This document shows, piece after piece, positions 1 through 9,857 of a stretch of 64,000 nt of DNA. The notes beneath the pieces were generated by a model. It was not told the DNA's origin. It was given only the letters and a program-made list of their open reading frames with translations, and did no database searches. Made by a program: the position numbers and the translations under genes. Position 1 is the stretch's first letter. Each line of letters starts with the position of its first letter. The DNA is taken from contig CP136893.1 of NCBI GenBank assembly GCA_034359265.1, positions 27,412,001-27,476,000 of the forward strand, read 5' to 3'. Source of the DNA: Canna indica. Its lineage: Eukaryota; Streptophyta; Magnoliopsida; Zingiberales; Cannaceae.

Positions 1-14
1 CTGATAACATTAAT

Positions 15-155
15 AGCAACGGCCGCTGATTCCGTAGCAACGCCGTTAGTAAAACCCCGTCGCTAAGCCGTTGCTGTAGGTCATCAGCAACGGCTTTCGA
101 TAAACTTTTAGCAACGGCTTTCCCACGGACGGCCGTGGGAAAGCCGTTGCTGATG
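15..155. repeat. CACTA subterminal repeats (AGCAACGGC / GCCGTTGCT)
   Basis: The 9-mer AGCAACGGC and its complement GCCGTTGCT, plus close variants, recur in both orientations, several as facing pairs able to form hairpins. The same motif crowds both ends of copy B. In En/Spm elements such subterminal repeats bind the element's own TNPA-type protein; that role is inferred here by analogy. Confidence 0.75.
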
Positions 156-258
156 ACGTATACCTGGGAACAGAAAAATTGAAAATTTCAAATTTCCATT
201 GATACATTGATACATTATCTGATACATAACTCACACACCCATACCCTCATACACACAT

Positions 259-1959
259 TCATTCACACATCACAAACACACCAAGATATACATCAAAACA
301 ATTATATTTATATTGATAATTATCCACGATAGTATAAAGACAATTCAAATGCAAAATTGAAGTATCAATATCCAAACAAAATAAGTTAAACAAGTTCAAT
401 ATCTCAGTAACAAGTTCAATATCCAAACAAAAAATCTCACGATCACGATGGAGGATGGTCTGGAGTGCTTGAGTGTACACCGGCGTGGACTGACTCGAGG
501 ACGATAGATTAGATGATGCCGAAGAGATGCCTGCTTCGGGATGACCTGACATGTTGCGTAGCATAGATTGTATATCCGCCATCATCTGACTCTGGCGCTC
601 CATCATCTCAGTCTGACGCGCGACCGTCTCCTCTAGAGTCCTTATTCTGCTACTATGATCATAACTGGATCTAGAGGTGGACGGCCGCTCACCAGCGACC
701 GGAGGGGTCGGTGCCCCAAGTGGCCCTAGTACAGCTCGCGCATGACCACTATCTGCGAAGCCATATACGCGGCCATGGTCCCAGCCACCTGCGGCCTCGA
801 CCCACGATGCTGCGTCAAAGTTCTCGGGGGTACCCCCGCGCTGCACCACCGTCTGGCTGTAGGTCTCCTACTCGAGTTTGATTTTTTGTTTAATATTTAT
901 CATAAAACTTAAATTATAAATATATAATGAATAATTTAAACAAATATATAATTACCACAATGTATGCAGCGCGGTTGTCGATGTACTCCCCCGTCCCATG
1001 TGCTCGACGGTGAGTCCGCTCAAACACCGCCATCGGGGAGGGTCGCTGGACACTCCCGTCATCCGACACCGTCGTCTACATTTACAAAACAAATACATTA
1101 ATTAGTACACATAGTAACAAATAAAATATATAATTAAAAGATATACTTACCATATGGTTCACGTGCACTGCAAATACAACAGAGCCGCCGGTGTGACGCG
1201 CTGCTCCCCCCGACATGCGATTTCTAGCCGCATTCTGAGAAACCTCCTGCCATCGATCCGTCGACCATATCCCCATGAGCTGGTCCCATATATCCGGAGT
1301 AATCCAACCGGGGCCGTATCCCCGAGTCTCCGCGATGTTAGTGGTCCCAGCTCGGGCCATCGCTTGGGACCGAGCCTGCCCCAGCTGCCCGTTGTACCTT
1401 GCCCGGGAAATAGCCTCCCAGGCAGCGTAAATGAAGGGCCTCTGGTCCTCGGCCCATGTATAGCGAGCCTGCAAAATAATAATATCAGTACCAATATTAA
1501 TATATCATCATGCATGTAAAAAAAAAAAATAATACGTGCCTCAAACTCGCGCCATAACATGTCGACGTGCTCGCTAGGCACGTGAGACCACGTAGGCCAT
1601 GCCCCGTGCATGTATCGTCGAATAGTAGAAGAAATGCTCCTCGGCACTTCTTCTTGCTCGAACCTGCACAACAAAAATAAATTTTAATATTATATTATGA
1701 TATAATGAATTTGTAATGATTCATAATTCATGATATATTACCGCTCCCCAATCACGCTAATCAATCTACGTGACTCTGTGGCTGGTGGAGGCTGCCACCT
1801 GTTCGGCCCGCGTGGCCGCCTGCGTCTGGATGTACTAGCCTCGGGAGTATCATTCTCATGAGGATCAGCAACAGGAGGATCAGCAGCATGAGTAAGTGCT
1901 GGAGTCTCACCGATCGGAGACTCTGAAGCTCTCCTGCGTCGATAACCACGACCAGACAT
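259..1959 (-). CDS. CACTA second gene, TNPA/Ptta-like transposase protein (spliced, minus strand)
   Basis: Five open exon blocks can be read on the minus strand: about 1742-1959 (starts MSGRGYRRRRASES, basic, proline-rich), about 1547-1663 (FEQEEVPRSISSTIRRYMHG), about 1150-1470 (ARYTWAEDQRPFIYAAWEAI), about 960-1079, and 259 to about 860 (begins near QRGGTPENFD and holds a heptad-like stretch RQTEMMERQSQMM). Donor and acceptor are clear between the first two blocks (GAGCG/GTAAT and GCAG/GTTCG); the later junctions are approximate. The layout matches the plant transposase Ptta/En/Spm family, thought to bind subterminal repeats. Compared with copy B the C-terminus has lost the normal stop through a small deletion near 440-450, so the frame runs on through the former 3' UTR to a stop at 259. 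No internal stops are seen in the blocks. Confidence 0.65.
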
Positions 1960-2034
1960 ATCTGTCGAACAGACATATAATCAGATTATTGTATAAATAG
2001 TATAGATATATTTAATAAAATATATACTTTACAA

Positions 2035-3409
2035 TTATTCCTCATCATCTGAATAATAGTCTTCGAATTCTTCTTCTTCTTCCTCTTCTTCCTCTTCTTC
2101 ATCTTCTTCATCTCCAGCTTCCTCAATTTCATGATTGTCATCATCAGCATATTCAACTTCTAATTGAATTGACGTTGTGTCTACATCCTCGAGTATTGGA
2201 ATAATACGATCCACAGCAGGAAGATCATCTTCTTGATAGAAACCAGGAGGATCATTTTCTCCTACTATCGGATCAATTTTTCCTCTACCTTTTGTCTTAC
2301 AGACTACACGCCAATCTGCTCTATCTTTATTTCGAGCCAGATACTTCGCGTAATATACTTGTTCGGCTTGTGATGCCAATATAAAAGGCTCATTTGCTGC
2401 CAATTTCGATTTGTAATTAACCTTAACAAGTTTGTATTTTAGATGAACTTTCATGCCCCTTTCTGTTGTATCGAACCAATGACATCTAAATAGGATCACT
2501 GATTTCAAGCCGAAGTAGTGCAACTCTATCACTTCTTCCACCAGTCCATAAAAATCCATATCACATTCAACATAGGTTGTCCCTTTCACGCAGACCCCAG
2601 CATTCATCGTCTTCTTTGTAAATGAATATTCAACCGTGTGAAATTTATACCCGTTAACAAAATATCCGCTATAGCACGACACAAGTCACGACGGTCCACT
2701 AACAAACTCAAATATTCTTTCATCTATTTCAGCTCTGTGATCTTTGCTGTAAGTCTGAATCCAAGTAGGGAAATCACGATTCCGTAATCTCTCCAATTCT
2801 TGATCGTTGTGAATAGAGTATTTTTGCACCATCTCAATGTCAAATATTTCAATGAATTGTTCAATCTCTGGACAATTGAGTAATACATATAAGTGTGTCA
2901 AATGATACTCTTCATCGCTTAAGTGTCGAGATGGACGAGAACCAAAAGCACGACTAGAGTGACAAAATATATTTAAACGTCCATCTGAATGTCGAACACC
3001 CCCGTCGTCGTTATGTGGAAGACGATCAAATCTTGTCTGTACTGTCGATTCAAAGTAAAATGAGCAGAATGTTGAAATTTCTTGGATAATATACGATTCA
3101 AATATTGATCCTTCAACAGCTGCGGTGTTCTTTACTTTTTTCTTCAGACGATTCATGTATCTTTCAAATAAGTACATCCAACGATATTGAACGGGGCCAC
3201 CAACTCGTGCCTCGTATGCCAAGTGTATCGGTAGATGCTCCATCGAGTCAAAAAATGCAGGAGGGAAAAACTGCTCCAGCTTGCATATGATTTCAACAAT
3301 ATTATTTTCAAGTGTAGACATATCTTCGACTCGAAGGACATTTGCACAGATGCTTCTAAAAAACATACTTAATTCAGTCAACGGACCCCAAATATTATCA
3401 GGTAGAATC
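2035..3409 (-). pseudogene. CACTA transposase (TNP2-like), C-terminal part
   Basis: One reading frame runs from 3411 down to 2035 with a single in-frame TGA at 2686-2688. The upstream part (about 241 residues, starting near MILPDNIWGPLTELSMFFRS) corresponds to the DUF4218 region of plant En/Spm transposases, and the downstream part (FVNGYKFHTVEYSFTKKTMN) to DUF4216. It ends in a long acidic tail of Glu and Asp. The stop lies between GPS and LVSCY and is a CGA-to-TGA type change. The catalytic Transposase_21/Tnp2 domain, found in copy B at about 36550-37680, is absent because the element is truncated at about 3409, so this gene cannot make a full transposase. Confidence 0.8.
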
Positions 3410-4221
3410 AAACTACTAAATAATTTATAATTTAACTACTAAACCACAATTTATAATTTAACCACCATCAACCATAATATATACATTAAATCAATTTGAA
3501 TCAAGCTACATTAAGATACATAAATAATCTAAATAGCAATATGAAATTAGCTATAACAAATTATAATCTGAGTAATTACTACCATCTAAATAGTTATAAC
3601 ATAAACCACCATCAATTTATAATTTGAACAAACCATAATACTTCAAATTATTTGAGAAATCTGAAACTAGCTATAACATAAATCAATCTGAAACAAGCTA
3701 CATTAAATCAACAACCATAATTTGAGCAGCCATAATATATCTAGCTACAACATAAATCAGTCTTATGTGAAGATCATCTAACAACAATTCAACAAAGTAC
3801 TTCAAAATTAATTTGAGCAGAATTTGAAAATTCTAAAATGGCTCAATTCTTATACTTCTTAAGTACAATATGAAAAAGCTGTAGAATTTAGAAGTTCCAA
3901 AATGTTTTCGTGATTGCATTGCTAAGTAAAACATGCAAGCTATAAATGTTCTTCCAAAGTTCTCACACCATGTTTTTCTCTTCATTGTTCTTTAGTCCTA
4001 CAAATTAGAAACAAAACCCAAATATATAACACATATTAAAATGATACAATTCAACAAAAAATATTTATACAATTATCATTATGTGATATTCATTCATCCC
4101 TACACTGTCGTCCTCTTCTATTTCTTTAAACACGTTGGCAACATTTGAAGTAGAACCTATAGGAAAATAAATAAATGATAAAAATGAACTAATCATAAAA
4201 TGAATTAAAAGAACAAATAAA
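3410..4221. other. AT-rich stretch without recognisable gene
   Basis: Very AT-rich, with loosely repeated phrases (TAGCTATAACATAAATC, AAGCTACATTAA). It joins the broken CACTA copy A to the hAT remains. I see no coding signal. It may be the decayed 3' flank of the hAT element; no terminal repeat matching the one at 8896 is visible, so a deletion junction probably lies here. Confidence 0.4.
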
Positions 4222-5510
4222 CTAACTATATACACCTTCTTCTTTAAACATACTTGATAACCAATTTTGAGTACAAGTTAATGCTTCCACGGTTTCTAGA
4301 TGAAGACTACTACGTTGTGGGCTCACCAATCGTCCACCAGTACTAAATGTAGACTCAGAAGCAATTGTAGATACAGGAATACTTAATGTCCCAAGCAATT
4401 GCTTGTAAAATAAGAAACTTTGCACCATTTGGTTTCCACCAAGTTAAAATGTCACTGCTACTAGTTCTTGACAACACATCTTCCTCCAAATATATATCCA
4501 AATCATTCCTAGTGCGTTTTCTCTTTTTACTAAGAAACTCATCATAACCAACACCAAATCGAAGGTTAGCCTTACTAGAACCAACTACTTGAGAAGATGG
4601 TCTTAAAGGTCCCTCATTTTTAGTTGTCATTCTCACACTATATTCATTAACCAAGTTTCTTGCAATCTTTCTAAGTCTTTCAACATCAAAAAAACTTTCA
4701 TCGCCGTATAACATTCCATAATAGTATTCAATGAGCTCTATCTTATATCTTGGATCCAATAATGCTGCAACTCTCATCACACCATGAATCACCTTCCAAT
4801 ATTTCTCAAATTTATCCATCATCTTTGTAGCCATCAAAGAAAATGTTTGATTATCGCCTTTGATCCATTCCTTAAGTGCCATCTTGATCTCATAAACTTT
4901 TGAAAAATAAATATTGGCTGTAGAATATTCTCTTCCAGAAAATAACTCTGTGACATCATAAAAAATATTCAGTTTATCACAAGCTTCTTTTGTCATTTTC
5001 CACGCGTAATCAGATGGCAAATTCTTATACTTCGGTTCATAAGTCTTCAAATGAGTGAAAATGTACATCTTTGTATAGCAATGTGGACACAATCATCAAG
5101 TATGTAGAATTCCATCTTATTTTTACATCTTGACTTAATTTTCTTGTAACACAAATCTTTAATTATCATGCTGCCTCCTCAAACTTCTCTTGCCTTTTTG
5201 GTGTAGCTATCCAATAAATTACACTCTCTCATATGTTACTGATAGCAGAGCCAATAATGTCCAAACCATCTTTCACAATCAAGTTCAATATATGTGCTCC
5301 ACATCGCATATGAAAAAACTCTCCTTCCAATATCATTGTTGTAGGAGAAAGTCTATCTTTTAAAAGCTGAATCACACTATCATTCACAGAACAGTTATCA
5401 ACTGTAAGTGTAGACAACTTCCTATCAATATTCTATTTCAAAAAACAATTCCTTAAAGCATCTGTAATCACCTTTTTAGTGTGAGGGGCAGGAACATAAC
5501 AAAACCTAAA
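4222..5510 (-). pseudogene. hAT transposase, RICESLEEPER-like, decayed
   Basis: Read on the minus strand, three collinear pieces are recognisable. At about 5510-5229 is the phrase LSTLTVDNCSVND followed by FHMRCGAHILNLIVKDGL, which belongs to the catalytic core of zinc-finger BED RICESLEEPER proteins. At 5092-4440 comes a conserved stretch with MDKFEKYWKVIHGVMRVAAL and LDPRYK, including the DUF4413 region. At 4428-4222 is the C-terminal dimerisation domain (SIPVSTIASESTFSTGGRLV). Frameshifts and stops separate the pieces and the N-terminal BED zinc finger was not found. In this family the protein cuts and joins DNA with 8-bp target duplications. It is dead here. Confidence 0.8.
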
Positions 5511-5997
5511 ACATAAATAAACACTATATAAATATAAATAAACATGATATCTGTTTAATCACCTCTAAATAAGGAAAGAACTTATGCTGCAAAATCTATT
5601 TAATCACATATAATAAAACAAAGAACTTATGCTACAAAATCATTTAATAAAGCAAGCAAAGAAGCTAGTAGCATTTATTTTGAACAAACAGATACCTAAA
5701 GAAGCTAGTAATCACCAAATCAATTGTTCGAGTTAAAGCTAATCTCAGATAATTGAACAAACAAATTCCTTGCAGAATAATTATCACAGATAATCAAATA
5801 TGATCACAGATATTTAATCACAGATAATCATAGTACGAAACTAGATCTTTTAAAGCGGGTCCAGTTCATTGCTAAGATTCTGAATTCCATTAGAGATTGG
5901 GGCAGCCCTTCTTGCTCCTTTATTCAAGCATTGCTGTAATACCTTGCTTTCACTCTTCAAGGTGAGGTTCTGTGACATGGAGACTATCAAGAGAGAG

Positions 5998-7789
5998 TGT
6001 TGGGTGAAATGGCTACACTAGAGGGGGGTGAATAATGTGTTAACTAATCAATTAACATAAATCCAATTTTAATCGTTTCTTTGGTTACTTAGGCAAATTA
6101 CAAGTTGAATGACTAAATGCAGAAGCAATAATAAATAACTAAGCAGAGACAAAATATCAATGCAAACACAAGAATTTATAATGGTTCGGCCCCAATGCCT
6201 ACTCCACTACCTAAGCACCCCGCTTAGAATTTTCAAACTAAGTTTACTAGATTAATGATGTTTCCCTTACACAAAGGACTTTGACTCAAAGAGCCTCACT
6301 CTCAACTAAGGCACTTCCACACCCGGAAGTCTCCGCCTTCTTACCGAGAGCACTCTTCCACCTCAACCTAAGGGACAACTCAACTAATCCTAGTGCACTA
6401 TGTTTACACAAGTGGCTTTACTCCTTCTACACCAAGGATACCACTTACACACAAGACTTAATACTAGATCTTCTTACAAGCTTAAATCCAATAAAATAAA
6501 TAACAAAATACAACAATAAATGAAGCAATAAATTAAACAATGAAGTACTTAGCTCCACACAAAGTTTCATAGCTTCCTCTTGATGCCTTTGATGGTGAAT
6601 CGGTGAAGTCAAGGCTCAATCAAAGGGATGAGATATCAAAGCTAGGGTTTTCATAGGATTAACTCAATCAAAGCTTAGAATTGATCAAATGATGGCTCAA
6701 GGAGGTTAGGAGTGATCAAAAAGTTATTTAAGGAAGGCTGGGTTTGGGTATTTATAACACTGCAACAGAAATAGCGCGTCAACGGGCGGAAAACTAGTCG
6801 TTTCCGCCGTTCGGTCGCATGTCGGTCGATCGTCGGTCGACTGACCGATCGACCGCCTGCGACCACTGCGCCTTCTGTGAATAAATCACACTATTCGATC
6901 GACCGAATGGATCGCGACTTCATCGATCCGCCATTCGATCGATCGATGGACCTTTTGTAATATATTCGCGTTGATCGGTCGACCAAATGAGTCGCGAGAT
7001 CAGCGATCTGTGATCTGGTCGACCGATCAGTCAATCGATGCACACACTGCCATTTTTCCGCCTCTGTCGGTTGACCGACCGATCGATCGAAAATTTGACA
7101 AACTGGGCAGACCAATTTGCTTAGGCCGTGTTTGCTCGTTTCTGGTTCCGTCTTCACTAAGTTTACTTATATAATATTTATTAACTTTAAGTTAATAACT
7201 TTAAAATATAAATGTTATATAAGGATTACCCCCCATTTGGATTCAATAAAAATATCTAAAAAATCAATATCCTTAAGAATCAAAATCTAATTTTTGGGGT
7301 CTAGTACAAATTTTCAGAAAACAGAAATTTTCTAACTTCCCGGGTCAAGTATGGGTAGGCTAAAGGCTCCAAAAAATCCTTTAAAATACCTCATTATCTA
7401 GTTTCTACCCAAGGAACAATTACCGCCATTTTTTATGTCAAGATAATTTCCATGTCATATAGCCCTCAAAGGAGCTACCTAGGTTATTTCAGGACGATTT
7501 TCGGGATTTCATGATTTAGGATTCGGGGATGGTTTTTGGGTTCTTATGCATCATAAAGAGGATTTACAATATAAACTAGACACCCTAAATCTAAACTCTA
7601 CTTTTCGAAGAATTCCGGGCATCGACGAGCGTCCTAGCCGATTTCTCCGATTTCTTTGATTTTTTCGATCGAAGACGCCGAGCGCTAATCGATATGGAAC
7701 CTGAAAGTATTTCTCAATGAAATATTAGTTCCATGTTTGTTATCATCAAAATCAAGATTAAGACCAAGGTTGAAAACCTTAAGCCAACA
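5998..7789 (-). mobile_element. Solo LTR A (copia/SIRE-like family), 1792 bp, TSD GAGAG
   Basis: Minus-strand LTR starting TGTTGGCTTAAGG at 7789 and ending CCCAACA at 5998. The five bases outside both ends are GAGAG (5993-5997 and 7790-7794), an exact target duplication. No internal region is present, so this is a solo LTR left by recombination between two LTRs. It shares termini, the phrase CTAGAGGGGGGTGAATA near the 3' end, and the GTTCGGCCCCAATGCCTACT block with solo LTRs at 10579-11956 and 24134-25448. It sits in the hAT remains. It is longer than its relatives because of extra sequence at about 7140-7620. Confidence 0.85.
6778..7100. repeat. GGTCGACC/CGATCGAT-rich palindromic core of solo LTR A
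   Basis: A CpG-dense block of short palindromes (TCGATCGA, GGTCGACC, CGACCGATCG) inside an otherwise AT-rich LTR. The same kind of block lies at 10915-11225 in solo LTR C and 24950-25130 in solo LTR B. Short frames across these blocks are only by-products of the repeated motifs. Confidence 0.75.
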
Positions 7790-8179
7790 GAGAGTACTTC
7801 ACAGAATCCATGGTTCCTGCAGACTTCAATGATTGAGCCTCCCAATATCTTATGATATGTATTATTGTGAATCCTTATCATATGCAAAACAGATAATATG
7901 CAGGCTTCAATGGTTGAAGAAGCTCCAGTTCTTATGGTATGTAATATTATGAATCTTTACCATATGCAAAATATATGAGCCATGTTATGTTGCAAATAAA
8001 CAAATTGTGGATGGAACCAATTAGTAATGAAAATGATTTACATTGAGCTCCTGGATATGATACAGGATTAGCTTTGAGCTTTAGAATAATAACAAATTGA
8101 TTCTACTATCGATGACATTACACTTTTTTTTTGAAAATAAACAAACTAAAAGACCAATCAGTTTTTTACTAGAGGTCTA
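7790..8179. other. Intervening sequence, no gene seen
   Basis: Between the solo LTR and the repeat-rich 5' part of the hAT remains. It holds two related phrases (GACTTCAATGATTGA with CTTATGATATGTATTATTGTGAATC at about 7824-7875, and GCTTCAATGGTTGA with CTTATGGTATGTAATATTATGAATC at about 7902-7956), a local direct duplication of about 75 bp. Nothing coding is recognisable. Confidence 0.4.
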
Positions 8180-8545
8180 GATCCATTGAGATCAGAAGAA
8201 AGAGGCGTAAAGGTAGACGAACGCTATGTAGAGAAGAGAGGCTCACCACTGGGATTGGCTGATGGATGCTATGTAGGCATGTTGCGGCTGCCGGGCTGCG
8301 TGCAGACTGTAGAGAAGAGAGACGCCGAGTGACGCACTACGTGCAGAGAAGAGAGACGCTGAGTGACGCACTGCGTGCAGAGAAGAGAGATTAGGCGTGT
8401 AGAGAAGAGAGACGCCGACGGACTATGTAGAGATTAGAGAAGAGAGGCTCACCGCTCACCATCGGGATTGGCTGACGAACATGATGTAGGCGTGCTGCGG
8501 CTGCCGGCTACGTGCAGAGAAGATAGGCGCCGAGTGATGCGCCGT
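8180..8545. repeat. GC-rich tandem and segmental repeats (GCAGAGAAGAGAGACGC units)
   Basis: Units of about 33-36 bp built on GTGCAGAGAAGAGAGACGC and GAGTGACGCACT follow each other. A larger module (GAGAGGCTCACC, then GGGATTGGCTGA, then TGCGGCTGCCGG) occurs twice, at about 8236-8300 and 8441-8510. The position suggests the 5' untranslated part of the minus-strand hAT element. Confidence 0.65.
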
Positions 8546-8719
8546 GAGCCCGTGACTCGTAGTCGTGAGGAATAGGGCGATGCAGATAAAATTAGGGCAA
8601 GAATGCAAGATTAGAATATTAGATATTTAGAATTTTAGATGTAATATATATATTTGATATAAAATTACAATATCGCCCTTATATATGTATATTATATATA
8701 TGGGCAAAATAGTAATTAA

Positions 8720-8896
8720 AATGGAGCAGATAGGTGGTGCGGATACGGTGCGGATACACAGGAAAATTCGTATCTGCACCGTATCCGAGCGGATAAAAAA
8801 TTTTCGTATCCATATCCGTTTTTACTTGCGGATACGAATCGAATACGGTGTGGATGCGGTTTTCAGTTGGCGGGTGCGGATAAAATTGCCACCCCT
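8720..8896 (-). repeat. hAT subterminal repeats and terminus
   Basis: The phrase GCGGATACGGTGCGGATAC and its complement (CGTATCCGC types) recur and end at CCACCCCTA (8888-8896), reading on the minus strand TAGGGGTGGCAA. Many plant hAT elements have this terminus with GGATACGG-type subterminal repeats. Directly to the right the sequence resumes as gypsy LTR. Confidence 0.65.
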
Positions 8897-9857
8897 AAGC
8901 ACTAAGAATCGTGATCTTCTTTAAATCTATGGTTAACCCAAACAAGCATTGTGATTAAACCTTTATTGATTAGTATTCCTAGAGACACTCTACGGAACTA
9001 TCAATAGCTAAAGTTTTTGAGATCACCGATTTTAATAGACTAATATGAATTGCACAACAATCTCATATGTCAAATTAATTCATGAATTCTTTTTGTATGG
9101 ATTGAACAACAACCTCGACTAATTGCCTCTAAATCCGGCATGGAACAACCATGCCGAAATACAAACTATTGTCCTAATAACCCAGTAACAGACCGACGAT
9201 TAAAAAGGATCAATAGATAAAGTATTGCAGGAAACAAATGAATACTAGAACTCAAGAGAAATTAAGCATAGAGAGATCCCACAATCTGAGTAGAATCGAA
9301 ACGTCGAACATTCTTTAGCTAGATAGGAGATAATTAGCCACGCATCGCAAAGAGAAACATCTCTTTAAAATATTTCCACTCAATTGAAAACTTAATTCTA
9401 AACTAAAATTAAAAGGCTAAAACAAAGCATAAAAACTAAAGCTAAAGAAACTCGAGACCCCCGTTCATTACAACTTTTCTCCTCTTATAGGAGAATTCAC
9501 AAGCCTAACTAAAATAGAAAGAAAAATCAAATCAACCCTATAAGGTAATAAACTAACAACCAAATATCTTGTTTTAAATTTTAGATGCAAAAAGATAGTC
9601 TAAATTCACATCAAAACTTGGAAACAAAATTTCAGCCCTCAATATGGTAATTTCTGATTATATCACATGCATCTTCATTAAGGCGTGGGCACGTCTAAGG
9701 CATGGCGACCAGGTTCAACTTTCTTTTCAATTTTCAGCTTTCAAAAACGTGTAAGGAGGCTTCTGTTTGATTTCTTTCCATACTTTGTGTCTAAATATTA
9801 AACATAACAATAACCACATATTAGGAAGTATTTAGATGGAAAATATACATATCATCA
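8897..9857 (-). mobile_element. Partial LTR of the Athila-like family
   Basis: It matches the LTR pieces of the Athila-like element at 15007-15436 and 19552-20211. Shared phrases are TTTAAATCTATGGTTAAC, GGCATGGAACAACCAT and TTACAACTTTTCTCCTC. On the minus strand the right edge reads TGATGATATGTATATTTTCC, equal to the LTR start in the main element, so the right edge is a true LTR end. About 335 bases are missing on the left, exactly where the hAT terminus at 8896 abuts, so the hAT insertion lies inside this LTR. It is followed at 9858 by gypsy-2 internal sequence, with no PBS or polypurine tract beside it. Confidence 0.7.

Larger units (their letters stand above)
1..3409 (-). mobile_element. 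CACTA (En/Spm) transposon, copy A, 3' half, cut by the window edge
   Basis: On the minus strand this segment matches the 3' half of the complete CACTA element at 34202-41228, in the same order: transposase C-terminal part, then a second spliced gene, then subterminal repeats. By alignment, position 1 lies inside the 3' subterminal region, so roughly 170 bases including the terminal repeat are missing to the left. The match stops near 3409, in the middle of the transposase (copy B continues upstream of its position 37775, copy A does not), so the 5' half is lost. Unlike copy B its exons are nearly all open, so it is the better preserved of the two. Confidence 0.85.
4222..8896 (-). mobile_element. 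hAT element remains (Ac/RICESLEEPER-like), interrupted by a solo LTR
   Basis: Transposase fragments lie on the minus strand at 4222-5510. The right end of an hAT-type element is at 8896, where the sequence reads inward (minus strand) TAGGGGTGGCAATTTTATCC, a normal hAT terminus, backed by subterminal repeats at 8720-8890. The solo LTR 5998-7789 lies between them and was inserted later. Assigning the terminus and the transposase to one element is an inference from order and spacing; without the LTR the length would be about 2.9 kb. The left terminus and the matching 8-bp duplication (expected AGCACTAA) were not found, so the element is truncated or rearranged on the left. Confidence 0.5.

Noticed and set aside
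15..155. Possible CRISPR-like short repeats (AGCAACGGC)
   Set aside because: Irregular spacing, both orientations, plant setting, and a clear role as CACTA subterminal repeats.
1154..1519. Plus-strand frame across the CACTA copy A exons
   Set aside because: Antisense to the conserved exon three, which is shared with copy B in the other reading direction.
3410..4221. Possible left terminus of the hAT element ending at 8896
   Set aside because: No TAGGGGTGG terminus and no AGCACTAA duplication could be found in this stretch.
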